47,260 nt of DNA from an uncultured Haliea sp. (GTDB lineage Bacteria; Pseudomonadota; Gammaproteobacteria; Pseudomonadales; Halieaceae), in assembly GCA_913061145.1 (NCBI GenBank), contig CAJXUQ010000003.1:187208-234467 (forward strand), given 5' to 3'. This document shows, piece after piece, positions 25,500-35,393 of this stretch (positions within the stretch are counted from its first letter, which is position 1; every line of letters begins with the position of its first letter). The notes under the pieces were generated by a model. That model was given only the letters and a program-made list of their open reading frames with translations. It made no database searches and was not told the DNA's origin. The position numbers were made by a program, and so were the translations under genes.

Positions 25500-27086
25500 T
25501 TACAGCAGTCCACGCCCGGGAATCGCCTGCAGCAGCTGACGGGTGTATTCCTCCCGCGGACTATTGAACAGGGCATCACCGGTACCCTGCTCTACCACAC
25601 GCCCCTTGTACAGCACGAGTATGCGGTCGGCGATGTGGCGCACCACCGCAAGGTCGTGCGAAACAAACAGCATGGTCAGGCCGTACTCACGACCCAGCTC
25701 CAGCATGAGTTCAAGGATCTGCGCCTGTATGGTCACATCCAGTGCAGACACCGGCTCATCGGCCACCACGAACTCGGGGCGGGTTGCCAGCGCTCGACCG
25801 ATCGCGATGCGCTGCCGCTGTCCGCCAGAAAACTCGTGCGGGTACTTGCGCACAAAAGCGCGGGCCAGGCCAACATCATCCATCAGGCGCAGGACACCCT
25901 GCTCCACCGTCTTGCGTGATTCAATACCGTGCAGGAGCAAGGGTTCGGCCAGGGTGTCATAAACCGACATGCGCGGGTTCAGAGACGCATACGGGTCCTG
26001 GAATATCATCTGCATGCGCCGCCGCATCTGTTTCAGGGCGGTACCCTGCAGGCTGGTCACATCGGTGCCGTCAAACAGCACTTCACCGCGAGTCACCGGC
26101 ACCAGCCGCAGCAGCGAGCGGCCGATGGTGGACTTGCCGCTGCCCGACTCCCCGACCAGACCCAGCACCTCACCGCGCTGTATGGTGAAGCTGACATCAT
26201 CGACGGCACGTAACGGCTCCGCCCCGCGCCCCTGGGAAAACCAGGTGCACAGGTTGCGCACCTGGATCAGATCGTCACGGGGCACCTCGCCAGGTGCCTT
26301 GCTACCCGCGGGAATCGCCGCCAGCAGTTTCTGTGTGTAGGGATGCTCGGCGGCCTCAAAAATCGCCTGGCGGTCGCCCCGCTCCACCACGTGGCCCTTT
26401 TCCATCACCACGATTTCATCGGCGATGTCGGCGACCACCGACAGGTCGTGGCTGATGAAGATAACGCCGATGTCGCGCTTGCGCTGCAACTCGGCTATCA
26501 GCCCAAGGATCTGCGCCTGTATGGTGACATCCAGTGCGGTGGTGGGCTCGTCGGCTATCAGCAGTTTGGGTTCATTGATCAACGCCATGGCAATCATCAC
26601 CCGCTGGCGCATGCCCCCGGAGAACTGGTGGGGGTACTGGTCTATCGTCGACTCGGGGTCGCGCAGGCCCACCTCTGCCAGCAGTTCCAGCGCTCGCGCG
26701 CGCGCCTGCTGCCGCGTCACCTTACGGTGATACAGCAACGGCTCCATCAACTGGTTGCCCACGGTCATGTAGGGGTTGAGGCAGGTCATCGGGTCCTGAA
26801 AGATCATCGCGATATCGCGGCCACGGATCTGCCGCAATTCCCGCTCACTCAACTGCAGCAGATCGCGCCCGTCAAACAGGGCGCTGCCGCTTTCGATACT
26901 GGCGGGGGGCACTGGCAGAAGACCCAGCAGGCTGTAACAGGCCACGGACTTGCCCGAACCCGACTCGCCAATAATGGCGGTGATCTTGCCGGCCTCAACA
27001 TCAAAGCCAATGCGGTTGACCGCCGTGACACGCCCGTTGCGTGTCGTGAAATCCACCTGCAGGTCGCGGACACTGAGCAAAGGCAT
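25500..27086 (-). CDS. Peptide ABC transporter, fused double ATP-binding protein (OppD-OppF-like)
   Basis: A 528-residue protein with two complete ABC ATPase domains. The first has Walker A GESGSGKSV and signature FSGGMRQRVMIAM; the second has GESGSGKST and FSGGQRQRIAIG, followed by Walker B sequences ending ADEPxxALDVT. Separate OppD and OppF subunits are fused in one chain, as in YejF/GsiA-type transporters. It powers uptake of peptides or related solutes with the two permeases and the binding protein encoded upstream. It follows the permease gene after 6 bp. Confidence 0.93.
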   Translation of the reverse strand: MPLLSVRDLQVDFTTRNGRVTAVNRIGFDVEAGKITAIIGESGSGKSVACYSLLGLLPVPPASIESGSALFDGRDLLQLSERELRQIRGRDIAMIFQDPMTCLNPYMTVGNQLMEPLLYHRKVTRQQARARALELLAEVGLRDPESTIDQYPHQFSGGMRQRVMIAMALINEPKLLIADEPTTALDVTIQAQILGLIAELQRKRDIGVIFISHDLSVVADIADEIVVMEKGHVVERGDRQAIFEAAEHPYTQKLLAAIPAGSKAPGEVPRDDLIQVRNLCTWFSQGRGAEPLRAVDDVSFTIQRGEVLGLVGESGSGKSTIGRSLLRLVPVTRGEVLFDGTDVTSLQGTALKQMRRRMQMIFQDPYASLNPRMSVYDTLAEPLLLHGIESRKTVEQGVLRLMDDVGLARAFVRKYPHEFSGGQRQRIAIGRALATRPEFVVADEPVSALDVTIQAQILELMLELGREYGLTMLFVSHDLAVVRHIADRILVLYKGRVVEQGTGDALFNSPREEYTRQLLQAIPGRGLL

Positions 27087-27092
27087 AAGCGA

Positions 27093-27980
27093 TCAGTCTC
27101 CAGAGCCGCGCACGTCCAGCGCATCACGCAGGCCGTCGCCAAGGAAGTTCAAAGCAAACAGGGTGAGCGTCAGCGCGGCACCCGGGAAAATCAGCAACCA
27201 GGGGTACTCCTCCATGGTCTCGGCGCCGTAGGATATCAGCAGGCCCCAGGAAGTCGCTGGCGGTTGCACACCAAGCCCGAGAAAGCTGAGGAAGGCTTCC
27301 AGCAGCATGACGCTGGGTATCGTCAGGGTGGTGTAGACGATAATCGGCCCCAGCGCATTCGGTACCAGGTGGCGGCGCACAATGGTGGCGGGCGACAGCC
27401 CCAGGGATACCGCAGCCTCCACAAACTCCTGCTGCCGCAATGACTGCACCTGGCCGCGCATGATGCGCGCCATGGTCAACCACTCCACCGCACCGATGGC
27501 CAGAAACAGCAAGAGCAGGTTGCGACCGAAGACCACCATCAACAACACGATGAAAATCATGAAAGGCAATGCGTACAGGATGTCCACCAGACGCATCATG
27601 ACCGCATCCACGCGCCCGCCCACATAACCGGCGACCGCGCCCCAGGTGACGCCGATGACCAGCGCGACAGCGGTGGCGACGAAACCCACGGCCAGGGAAA
27701 TACGCCCGCCGTACATGATCTGGGTAAGCAGGTCACGGCCGAAGATATCTGTTCCCAGCCAGTGCTCCGCCGAGGGCGGGGAGGCTCCGAGATCCAGGTT
27801 CTGCGAATCGTAGGCATAGGGTGCCAGCCACGGTGTTAACAGCGCGATCAGGATGAATGCCGTGAGCACGGCAAGCCCGAATAATGCCAGCCGGTTCTTG
27901 CGCAACCTGCGCCAGGCATCCTTCCACAGGGACGTGCCCTGCTCTGCCTGTGCCACGCTGGTGAGGTTCGCCGCCGTCAT
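27093..27980 (-). CDS. Peptide ABC transporter permease (OppC-like)
   Basis: A 295-residue inner-membrane permease. An N-terminal cytoplasmic segment and the OppC_N helix (RLRKNRLALFGLAVLTAFILIALL) precede LGTDIFGRDLLTQIMYGGRISL, a hallmark of DppC/OppC proteins. The EAAxxLGLSP loop (EAAVSLGLSPATIVRRHLVPN) contacts the ATPase. Its ATG follows the OppB-like stop directly (TGAATG), with GGAGG inside the upstream gene. Confidence 0.93.
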   Translation of the reverse strand: MTAANLTSVAQAEQGTSLWKDAWRRLRKNRLALFGLAVLTAFILIALLTPWLAPYAYDSQNLDLGASPPSAEHWLGTDIFGRDLLTQIMYGGRISLAVGFVATAVALVIGVTWGAVAGYVGGRVDAVMMRLVDILYALPFMIFIVLLMVVFGRNLLLLFLAIGAVEWLTMARIMRGQVQSLRQQEFVEAAVSLGLSPATIVRRHLVPNALGPIIVYTTLTIPSVMLLEAFLSFLGLGVQPPATSWGLLISYGAETMEEYPWLLIFPGAALTLTLFALNFLGDGLRDALDVRGSGD

Positions 27981-28913
27981 TCAGGCCTCCCCGTACTGCG
28001 CACGCAAGCGGGGGTTCAGCCACGCAGCGAGAATGTCAGACAGCAGATTAAACAATACGATCAGCGTCGACAGAAACACCGTGGTACCAAGAATCATGGT
28101 GTAGTCACGGTTGAACGCGGCCTGCACGTAGAAGCGGCCCAGCCCGGGAATCTGGAATATGGTCTCCACCACAAAGGATCCGGCCAGCAAGCCGGCGAAG
28201 GCGGGGCCGAGAAAGGCGACGACGGGAATCAGGCCACCGCGCAGCGCATGACGTGTCACCACCTGCCACTCGGGCAACCCCTTGGCGCGTGCCGTGCGAA
28301 TATAGTCCTGTGACATCACCTCCAGCATGCCCGCGCGGCTCAGCCGCGCGATATAGGCCGCGTAGGCGGCCCCCAGCGTGAGACTTGGCAGAATCTTGTC
28401 GCCCGGGATATCACCCCAACCCGCCACCGGCAACCATTCCAGGTGGATGCCAAATAACAGCACCAGCAGCGGCCCGAGCAGGAACGTCGGCATGCAGATG
28501 CCGATCATGGCGACAGACATGGGTATGTAGTCCTGGGCGCTATTCGGCTTCAGCGAAGCAACCACACCCGCCAGCCCACCCAGCACAACTGCAACCAGCA
28601 AGGCATACGCGCCAAGTTCGGCTGTCGCCGGCAGTCCCGCCGCAATCAGTTCATTCACACTGCGCCCCGGGTATTTGAAGGAGGGGCCCAGCTCACCTTG
28701 GGCGAGATCCCCGAGGTAGGCCAGATACTGCTGGCCAAGAGGGAGGTCGAGCCGGTACTGCGCCTCCAGCGCCGCCTTCACTTCGGGTATGACCGCTTTT
28801 TCACTGTCGAAGGGGCCGCCGGGTGCGATACGTACCAGAAAAAACGTGACGGTGATTACCGCAAGAATCACGGGTATTGCCTGCAACAGGCGCCCCACCA
28901 CAAACCGCCACAT
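27981..28913 (-). CDS. Peptide ABC transporter permease (OppB-like)
   Basis: A 310-residue permease with the DppB/OppB N-terminus (RLLQAIPVILAVITVTFFLVRIAPGGPF) and about six helices. The ATPase-contact loop is DYIRTARAKGLPEWQVVTRHALRGGLIPV. It is placed between the binding protein gene (3-bp gap) and the OppC-like gene, the standard order opp-A-B-C-D. Confidence 0.93.
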   Translation of the reverse strand: MWRFVVGRLLQAIPVILAVITVTFFLVRIAPGGPFDSEKAVIPEVKAALEAQYRLDLPLGQQYLAYLGDLAQGELGPSFKYPGRSVNELIAAGLPATAELGAYALLVAVVLGGLAGVVASLKPNSAQDYIPMSVAMIGICMPTFLLGPLLVLLFGIHLEWLPVAGWGDIPGDKILPSLTLGAAYAAYIARLSRAGMLEVMSQDYIRTARAKGLPEWQVVTRHALRGGLIPVVAFLGPAFAGLLAGSFVVETIFQIPGLGRFYVQAAFNRDYTMILGTTVFLSTLIVLFNLLSDILAAWLNPRLRAQYGEA

Positions 28914-28916
28914 AGG

Positions 28917-30572
28917 CTACTCCAGTTTGAACTCGGTCAGCGGTACATCCTCGAGATAAATGTACTTTACGTTGATGAAATCCATCAGGTTGGCAGGCAG
29001 CCCTTTTACCGACGGGTGCACCAGGTGTTTGCTGGCGTAGGTGTAGATGGGAATGATCGGCATCTGCTCCATGAGGCGCGTCTCCGCTTCATGGAACAGT
29101 GCGAAGCGCTCCTCCTGGGTGGCGGCGCGCGGCGCGCGCTGCAGAATCAGGTCGTCGTAGACCGGGTCCGCAAAGCCCGTGTTGTTGTTGCCACCCTCGG
29201 TGATGTACAGGTCGAGAAAGTTGTTGGGATCCACGTAATCACCAATCCAGCCGCGCCGCGCCACCTGGAAATTCATTTCGGACACTGAATCGAGGTATAC
29301 CTTCCACTCCTGGTTGGAGAGCGTGACCTTGATGTTGAGCACATCCTTCCACATCTGCTGCAGGGCTACGGCGATCTTGCGGTGACTTTCGCTGGTGTTG
29401 TAGATGAGCTCCAGACCGGGCCAGCCGTCACCGTCCGGGTACCCGGCTTCGGCGAGCAGACGGCGCGCCTCCGTCGGATCGTAGGTGAACAACTGCGGTG
29501 GCTGGTAGCCCAGTGTGCCCGGGGGCGTGATGGAGTACGCCGGGTTGTTGCTGCCGTACAACACGTTGCGGGTTATCGCCTCGCGATCAACCGCCATCGA
29601 CAGGGCCTTGCGCACCCGCACGTCATCCAGCGGCGGTCGCTCGGTATTCAGCAGGTAAAAATAGGTGCCCAGATAGGGCGCTTCGACAAACGGGGTGTTG
29701 GGCAGGCTGCGGTAGGCGGGAATCTTGTTCAGCGGCACATCGCCCGTGTAGTGCAACTGGTTGACGCGGAACATGCGTTCCTCGCTGACAGCGTTCTCCG
29801 TCGGGTAGAACACAATGCCGTTCAGCCGCACCGTGTCATTGTCCCAGTACTGCGGATTGCGCTCCACAACAATGCGCCGGTTGAGCTCCCAGCCCTTGAG
29901 CTGGAACGGGCCATTGCTCACGATGTTGCCGACGCGGGTCCAACGGGTAAAGCGGTCTGTCGCCTTGCCAAAGCGTTCGACCGTCTCGCGGTGCACGGCA
30001 AAGCTCGAATAGTGGTCCATGAGCTGCAGAAAATACGGCGTTGGCGCGTTGAGCGTCACCTCCAGGGTCATGTCATCCAGCGCGCGTACGCCGAGCAGCT
30101 CCGGGTCGTCAATCTTGCCGGTCGCGTAGGCCTCGGCATTTTTCACCGGGTACAGCATGTAGGCGTACAGGTTGCCCATCGCCGGGTCCAGCGCGCGCCG
30201 CCAGGACCAGACAAAATCGTGCGCGGTGACCGGGTCGCCATTCGACCAGCGGCCTTCGGGCTGCATATGGAACGTAATGACCCGGCGATCCTCACTGAAC
30301 TCCCAACTCGCGGCCGCGCCGGGCTCGGGTTCCAGTGTCCAGGGGTTTTTTCGGGTGAGCCCCTCAAAGAGCGCGTCGATGATCTTGCTCTCGGGCACGC
30401 CGGTCACCACATGGGGATCCAGACCCTGGGGTTCAGAGCCATTACCAAAGTGGAGGATCCCGTCGCGGTTACCCTGAGCCACGTTGGACTCCCCGGCACT
30501 GCAGGCAAGCAGAAGCACGGCCAGCAGGCAGCAGGTAACGATACGGGCACAGGTTTGCATAGAGGCGAACAT
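28917..30572 (-). CDS. Peptide ABC transporter substrate-binding lipoprotein (OppA-like)
   Basis: A 551-residue periplasmic binding protein of the SBP_bac_5 family. The lipobox LLLAC (Cys24) anchors it to the membrane. The mature start LHFGNGSEPQGLDPHVVTGVPES and WSNGDPVTAHDFVWSWRRALDP are very typical of OppA. Ligands are probably oligopeptides, but this family also binds other solutes. Starts at 30572 or 30560 are both possible. It lies 24 bp after a FATP-type acyl-CoA synthetase gene and may share its transcript. Confidence 0.92.
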   Translation of the reverse strand: MFASMQTCARIVTCCLLAVLLLACSAGESNVAQGNRDGILHFGNGSEPQGLDPHVVTGVPESKIIDALFEGLTRKNPWTLEPEPGAAASWEFSEDRRVITFHMQPEGRWSNGDPVTAHDFVWSWRRALDPAMGNLYAYMLYPVKNAEAYATGKIDDPELLGVRALDDMTLEVTLNAPTPYFLQLMDHYSSFAVHRETVERFGKATDRFTRWTRVGNIVSNGPFQLKGWELNRRIVVERNPQYWDNDTVRLNGIVFYPTENAVSEERMFRVNQLHYTGDVPLNKIPAYRSLPNTPFVEAPYLGTYFYLLNTERPPLDDVRVRKALSMAVDREAITRNVLYGSNNPAYSITPPGTLGYQPPQLFTYDPTEARRLLAEAGYPDGDGWPGLELIYNTSESHRKIAVALQQMWKDVLNIKVTLSNQEWKVYLDSVSEMNFQVARRGWIGDYVDPNNFLDLYITEGGNNNTGFADPVYDDLILQRAPRAATQEERFALFHEAETRLMEQMPIIPIYTYASKHLVHPSVKGLPANLMDFINVKYIYLEDVPLTEFKLE

Positions 30573-30596
30573 AGCCTGTTTACGCGGTGAACGCCA

Positions 30597-32402
30597 TCAG
30601 TAACCGGCCGTACCCTGGACGATCTGCGCGTGGAAAGCGGCGTCCAGTGGCTCGTAGCGCGATGACCCCGGTTTCAGCACACACAGCGTGTCGGCGACCA
30701 GCGCCGGGTCATAACCCTGCTTGCGCAGTTCGCCCTTGAGCAGTTTGAAGGTGCCGGTGGTATCAATCTCACGCTGGATGCGCAGGAACAGCGGCCGCGC
30801 AAAGTGCGGGAGTTCCCCGTGCACATGTGTCGAGAAACTGTCCAGGTCCAGGTTCTCCACACCCTCCTCCAGGCGCAACGATGCCATGCCGGCGCGGCCG
30901 TCAGTGCCGGGGACCTGAACCCCATACACATTGCTCAACGCGACCTGGGGGTGCAGATTGAGAATTTCCCCTACCTCGTTGGTCGAGACGTTCTCCCCTT
31001 TCCAGCGGAAGGTATCCCCGATACGGTCCACAAACTGGTAGTGCGGCAAGCCGAGGGCGAAACCTACATCCACCGTACGCATGAGGTCACCCGTGTTGAA
31101 CCAGGCATCCCCCGGTTGCAGCACATCGCGCAGTATCTTCTTTTCCGTGGCCTCGGCACTGGTGTAGCCCTCAAACCGGGTATGCGGGGTGATTTTTCCC
31201 AACAGCAGGCCCGGCTCACCCGCGGCCACCGGCTGGCAGCGACCCGCGGCATTGCGCACCACCTCGTCGCGGTCCACGTCGTATTTGATCAGCGCCGTTG
31301 GCAACGCCGAGGTGCCGACCGTGCAATCCTTGTTCAACAGGTTGAAAAAGCCCACGTTGCCTTCACTGGAGCCGTAGAACTCAGCCACCCGCTGAATCCC
31401 GAAGCGCCGCTTGAAGTTGTGCCAGATATCCGGCCGCAGGCCGTTGCCCACCACGGCACGCAGCGGGCTATCCGCATCATCCGCCTGTGCCGGCACGTGA
31501 AGCAGGTAGCGGCACAACTCACCGATGTACACGAAGGCCGTAGTGCGATACTGACGAACCTCAGGCAGAAACTGACTGGCAGAGAACTTGCGCCGGACAA
31601 ACATGCTGGCCCCAGCCAGAAATGCAGCGCCCGCGCCCACCATCAACCCGGTACCGTGAAACAGCGGCAGACACAGGTACAAGCGGTCATCTTCAGTGAG
31701 CTGCAGGCCGCCCACCTGGACAACGCTGGCGGTCAGGAGATAGCGCCGGTTGGACAGCACGGCAGCCTTGGGCAGGCCGGTGGTGCCGGAGGTGAAAATG
31801 TAGAACGCGGTGTCGTCAATCACGATATCCGCCGTTTCCACCGGATTCTCCGCGTCCGCCTCTGCAGCCGCAGCCGCCATGTCCAGCGCCCAGGGTGGCG
31901 CGGCGCGTGAACCCGCGTCCGGCACGAACAGGTAGTCGCCGTCTGCCAGCGAAAGCGTATCGCGCACATCGCTCACGGCGTCCAAGCACTCCTCGCCAAA
32001 CAGGAACTTGCGGGCGTTGGTGATCTCCGCGCAGTGGGTCAGGGGGCGCCCGGTCAGACTGGTGTTGATCAGGGAGGCAATGACACCCAGCTTATTGAGC
32101 GCGATAACTACCAACATAAAGGCGATGCGATTCTCCATGAGCACGCTCACCGCATCGCCGCGCTTCAGGCCCTGGGCGCGAAACACAGCAGCATAGCGAT
32201 TTGCTTCCGCGTTGAATTGCTGCCAGTCCAGCGCCTGGCCCTCACAGACAAAGGCCGAGCGTCGCGGAATGCGCGCCGCATTGGCCGCAACACGGGCACC
32301 CAGACAATCGCGCGTGTCGCCGGGGCGGGGACGCAACAATTTCTTCACCTTGATCAAATTGGGAAGTTCGGCGAGAGTGGTCAACACGTCTTTTTTTATC
32401 AC
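30597..32402 (-). CDS. Long-chain/very-long-chain acyl-CoA synthetase, FATP type
   Basis: A 601-residue AMP-forming synthetase resembling eukaryotic FATP/SLC27 and bacterial FadD6. Motifs are YIFTSGTTGLPKAAVLSN (phosphate loop), VAEFYGSSEGNVGFFN and the FATP-specific FVDRIGDTFRWKGENVSTNEVGEIL. It should activate long-chain fatty acids or bile-acid-like acids during uptake. The proposed start is a GTG at 32402 (VIKKDVLTTLAELPN). The longer open frame would run into the divergent peptidase gene and its promoter. This start has only a weak ribosome-binding site, so it is uncertain by a few codons. Confidence 0.85.
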   Translation of the reverse strand: MIKKDVLTTLAELPNLIKVKKLLRPRPGDTRDCLGARVAANAARIPRRSAFVCEGQALDWQQFNAEANRYAAVFRAQGLKRGDAVSVLMENRIAFMLVVIALNKLGVIASLINTSLTGRPLTHCAEITNARKFLFGEECLDAVSDVRDTLSLADGDYLFVPDAGSRAAPPWALDMAAAAAEADAENPVETADIVIDDTAFYIFTSGTTGLPKAAVLSNRRYLLTASVVQVGGLQLTEDDRLYLCLPLFHGTGLMVGAGAAFLAGASMFVRRKFSASQFLPEVRQYRTTAFVYIGELCRYLLHVPAQADDADSPLRAVVGNGLRPDIWHNFKRRFGIQRVAEFYGSSEGNVGFFNLLNKDCTVGTSALPTALIKYDVDRDEVVRNAAGRCQPVAAGEPGLLLGKITPHTRFEGYTSAEATEKKILRDVLQPGDAWFNTGDLMRTVDVGFALGLPHYQFVDRIGDTFRWKGENVSTNEVGEILNLHPQVALSNVYGVQVPGTDGRAGMASLRLEEGVENLDLDSFSTHVHGELPHFARPLFLRIQREIDTTGTFKLLKGELRKQGYDPALVADTLCVLKPGSSRYEPLDAAFHAQIVQGTAGY

Positions 32403-32432
32403 TACAGGGCTCCACGCTGTTACGCACGCAGT

Positions 32433-32460
32433 ATGATACCTTGAACCGGAAAAATTGAAA
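32433..32460 (-). promoter_or_regulatory. Candidate promoter of the acyl-CoA synthetase/opp operon
   Basis: On the minus strand TTTCAA (32455-32460) and TATCAT (32433-32438) are 16 bp apart, 31 bp before the proposed GTG start. They lie in the 93-bp gap shared with the divergent peptidase gene, for which I could not pick a clear promoter. Confidence 0.4.
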
Positions 32461-32495
32461 CCAAAACCGCCTGCGACAACCACGGGACTACCGTC

Positions 32496-33995
32496 ATGAC
32501 ACCCTACGACATGCTGCACAAACACTTTGCTCGACTCAATGATCTTTACCACGTGGGCGCGATTGCGCAGTGGGATGAAGCCGCCATGATGCCGACCGGT
32601 GGCGGCGACGCGCGCGGACAGGCGCTGGCGACGCTGGATGGCATCACACACCAGATGCTCACTGACCCACAATTGGGCGAATGGCTTGCAGCTGCCGAGA
32701 CCGAAACACTGGCACCCTGGCAGGCCGCGAACCTGCGGGAAATGCATCGCAGCTACCGCGATGCCACCTGTGTCCCGGAAAGCCTCGTGGAACGGCGGGC
32801 ACTCGCCAACAGCCGCTGTGAGCAGGCCTGGCGTGTTCATCGAACAGAAAATAACTGGCAAGCCATGGCGCCGCTGTTGGAAGAGGTTGTCGCGCTGGCC
32901 CGAGAGGAGGCCGCCGCGCGCTCAGCCGTGAACGGCATGTCCCTCTACGACAGCCTGCTGGACAGCTACGAACCCGGTATGACCTGCGCACAGCTGGACC
33001 CACTGTTTGCCGAACTGAAAGCCTTCCTGCCCGGCCTGCTGGACGCCGTGATAGAAAAACAGGCGCAGCATCCGGCTGTGCCGCCAGAAGGCCCCTTCCC
33101 GGTCGAGGAACAGCGCGCGCTCGGCCTTGAGATGATGCGCACGCTGGGCTTCGACTTTGAACACGGGCGGCTCGATGTCAGCCATCACCCCTTCTGTGGC
33201 GGCGTGCCCAGTGATGTGCGCATCACCACCCGTTACGAAACCGAGGGCTTTACCCAGGCCTTGATGGGCGTCATCCACGAGACGGGGCACGCTTTGTACG
33301 AACAGGGGCTGCCGGCGCAATGGCGATCCCAACCCGTGGGGCAGGCCCTCAGCACGGCCATGCACGAAAGCCAGTCGCTGCTGATGGAGATGCAGGCCTG
33401 TCGCAGCCGGGAATTCCTGCACTTTCTCACACCGCACCTGGAGCGCTGTTTTTCGACGGCCAGCACAGGTAGCACAGCGTGGCAGGAGGACAATCTGTAC
33501 CGGCTGTTCACACGGGTAAACCGCGGTTACATCCGCGTGTACGCCGACGAAGTGAGCTACCCGCTGCACGTGATTCTGCGCTATGAGATCGAGCGCGAGC
33601 TGATTGAGGGCACGCTGGATGTCGCCGGCATACCGGATGCATGGGACACACGCATGCAGGCCTACTTGGGACTGTCCACCGCCGGTAACTACAGGGATGG
33701 GTGCCTGCAGGATGTGCACTGGCCGGCCGGCCTGTTTGGCTATTTTCCCACCTACACGCTGGGGGCGATGAGTGCAGCACAACTGTTTGCCGCAGCACGC
33801 CGGTCGCTGCCCGAGTTGCCCGCGCAGCTGGCTGAAGGCAACTTCTGCGCCCTGCTGGGCTGGCTGCGTGAACAGGTCCACAGCCAGGGTAAATTCCTCG
33901 ACTACAACGCGCTCATGCAGCGAGCGACCGGCAGCCCGTTGCAGTCATCCTGGTTTCGCGCGCATCTGGAGGCGCGCTACCTGGCAGGAGGCTGA
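32496..33995 (+). CDS. M32 family metallocarboxypeptidase
   Basis: A 499-residue carboxypeptidase Taq-like protein, which trims C-terminal residues from peptides in the cytoplasm. The zinc motif HETGH (His261, His265) is in GVIHETGHALYEQG, and the third ligand Glu is in AMHESQSLLMEM. The family start YDMLHKHFARLNDLYHVGAIAQWDEAAMMP fits the ATG at 32496. Length and motifs match the family. Confidence 0.93.
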   Translation: MTPYDMLHKHFARLNDLYHVGAIAQWDEAAMMPTGGGDARGQALATLDGITHQMLTDPQLGEWLAAAETETLAPWQAANLREMHRSYRDATCVPESLVERRALANSRCEQAWRVHRTENNWQAMAPLLEEVVALAREEAAARSAVNGMSLYDSLLDSYEPGMTCAQLDPLFAELKAFLPGLLDAVIEKQAQHPAVPPEGPFPVEEQRALGLEMMRTLGFDFEHGRLDVSHHPFCGGVPSDVRITTRYETEGFTQALMGVIHETGHALYEQGLPAQWRSQPVGQALSTAMHESQSLLMEMQACRSREFLHFLTPHLERCFSTASTGSTAWQEDNLYRLFTRVNRGYIRVYADEVSYPLHVILRYEIERELIEGTLDVAGIPDAWDTRMQAYLGLSTAGNYRDGCLQDVHWPAGLFGYFPTYTLGAMSAAQLFAAARRSLPELPAQLAEGNFCALLGWLREQVHSQGKFLDYNALMQRATGSPLQSSWFRAHLEARYLAGG

Positions 33996-34003
33996 GCACG
34001 CCA

Positions 34004-35377
34004 ATGACCCGATTAAGCGCCCAGGACGCCGGTTTTCTTCGCATCGAAACGCCGCGCTGCCCTTTCCACGTTGCTGCCTTGATGGTGCTGCGCCCCCCGG
34101 AAGGCGCTGCCGGGAACTTCCTGCGCAAACTGGCCCGGGACTGTGGCCGGCTCAACGAGATCCTGCCCGCGTTCAACAGGCAGCTGTCGGACCCTGAGAA
34201 TATCTCTGGCGCACACTGGGAGGAAGCCACGAACTACTGCCCCGAAAACCACGTGTTCCACTATGCCCTGCCGCAACCCGGGCGCATGCAGGACCTGCTG
34301 CAGTTGGTGACCCGCGCACATGAGAGGCGCCTGGACCGTCACCGCCCGCTGTGGGAACTGCACATCATCGAGGGGCTTCCCGGCGGTCGCTTTGCAATGT
34401 ACTGCAAGACCCATCATGCGCTGGTTGATGGCATCGGCGCCATGCGCATGATCCAGAGCCTGTTCAGCACGGATCCGGCGGGCCGTATCGACTTCCGTCA
34501 GGTGCGGCGTGAACAGGGCCACCGGCATAGTCACCACAGCCTGTTCGAACAGCTGGGCCGCGTTGCCAGAAGCACCCTCAAGCAGTATCGCGCCCTGCCG
34601 CAGCTGTCGCGGCTGCTGCTGCACATGGGGGAAGATATCCTCAGGGGCAACGCGGAGGGCATGCGACTGCCCTTCACCGCCCCCCGCACCCTGTTCAATA
34701 CCGAGTTGGAGGCCCGGCGCAGCCTGACCATCTGTGATCTGCCACTGGGCACCGTGCGTCGTCTGGCAAAGCAGAGTGGCGGCACCGTCAACGATGTGTT
34801 GCTGGCGATCTGCGGTGGTGCCCTGCGCCGGTATCTCAAGGCGCAAAATGCGTTACCGAAGAGCTCGCTGATTGTGGGCATGCCGGTGTCGCTGAAGTCT
34901 GCGCAGGGCGAAGACGGCAATCGCCTGAGCTACATCCTGAGCCCGTTCTTCACCAGCGAGAGCAACGACGCCAAACGCCTGCAGCGGGTTGTCCGCTCGA
35001 CCCGCGCTGCCAAACGGGAGATGGCGGCGATGTCGGTGACAGCGGCAGAAGACTTTTACGCGCTGCTGATGTTACCTGCGGTGTTGCTCACATTAAGCGG
35101 CAACGCCGAACGCGTGCGGCCGGCAATCAACGCCATCTTTTCCAATGTTCCCGGGGCCCGGACACCACTCTACCTGAACGGCGCACGCCTCGAGGCACTC
35201 TACCCGCTGTCGATCATCACCCACGGCATGGGCCTGAACATCACGGTGGTGAGCCATGCCGGGAAGCTGTGTTTCGGTATCGCCGGCTGCCCGGAGCGGC
35301 AGGCGGCCATTGATGAGCTGCCCGGACATATCCGCGCCAGCTATAACGCGCTGCGAAAGGAGATGGCAGGGCGGTAG
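34004..35377 (+). CDS. Wax ester synthase/diacylglycerol acyltransferase (WS/DGAT)
   Basis: A 457-residue O-acyltransferase that joins acyl-CoA to fatty alcohols or diacylglycerol to make storage lipids. The catalytic motif HHALVDG is at residues 137-143. The family N-terminus LSAQDAGFLRIETPRCPFHVAALMVL and the later region TVNDVLLAICGGALRRYL are present. It follows the peptidase gene by only 8 bp, so the two share a transcript. Storage-lipid synthesis fits with the two acyl-CoA ligases in this window. Confidence 0.92.
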   Translation: MTRLSAQDAGFLRIETPRCPFHVAALMVLRPPEGAAGNFLRKLARDCGRLNEILPAFNRQLSDPENISGAHWEEATNYCPENHVFHYALPQPGRMQDLLQLVTRAHERRLDRHRPLWELHIIEGLPGGRFAMYCKTHHALVDGIGAMRMIQSLFSTDPAGRIDFRQVRREQGHRHSHHSLFEQLGRVARSTLKQYRALPQLSRLLLHMGEDILRGNAEGMRLPFTAPRTLFNTELEARRSLTICDLPLGTVRRLAKQSGGTVNDVLLAICGGALRRYLKAQNALPKSSLIVGMPVSLKSAQGEDGNRLSYILSPFFTSESNDAKRLQRVVRSTRAAKREMAAMSVTAAEDFYALLMLPAVLLTLSGNAERVRPAINAIFSNVPGARTPLYLNGARLEALYPLSIITHGMGLNITVVSHAGKLCFGIAGCPERQAAIDELPGHIRASYNALRKEMAGR

Positions 35378-35393
35378 CTGTTCGAGAAAAAAC

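Noticed and set aside
29382..30590. Long open frame on the plus strand opposite the OppA-like gene (402 codons)
   Set aside because: It is a shadow of the G+C-rich opp gene on the other strand: no family pattern, and the minus-strand protein is a clear OppA with signal peptide and motifs. The same applies to the long antisense frames at 1391-2392, 3264-4109, 15337-16308, 22325-23266 and 26343-27443.
30597..32861. A 754-residue acyl-CoA synthetase
   Set aside because: The first 153 codons overlap the start of the peptidase gene and its promoter region and lack similarity; a GTG start at 32402 gives the normal FATP length.
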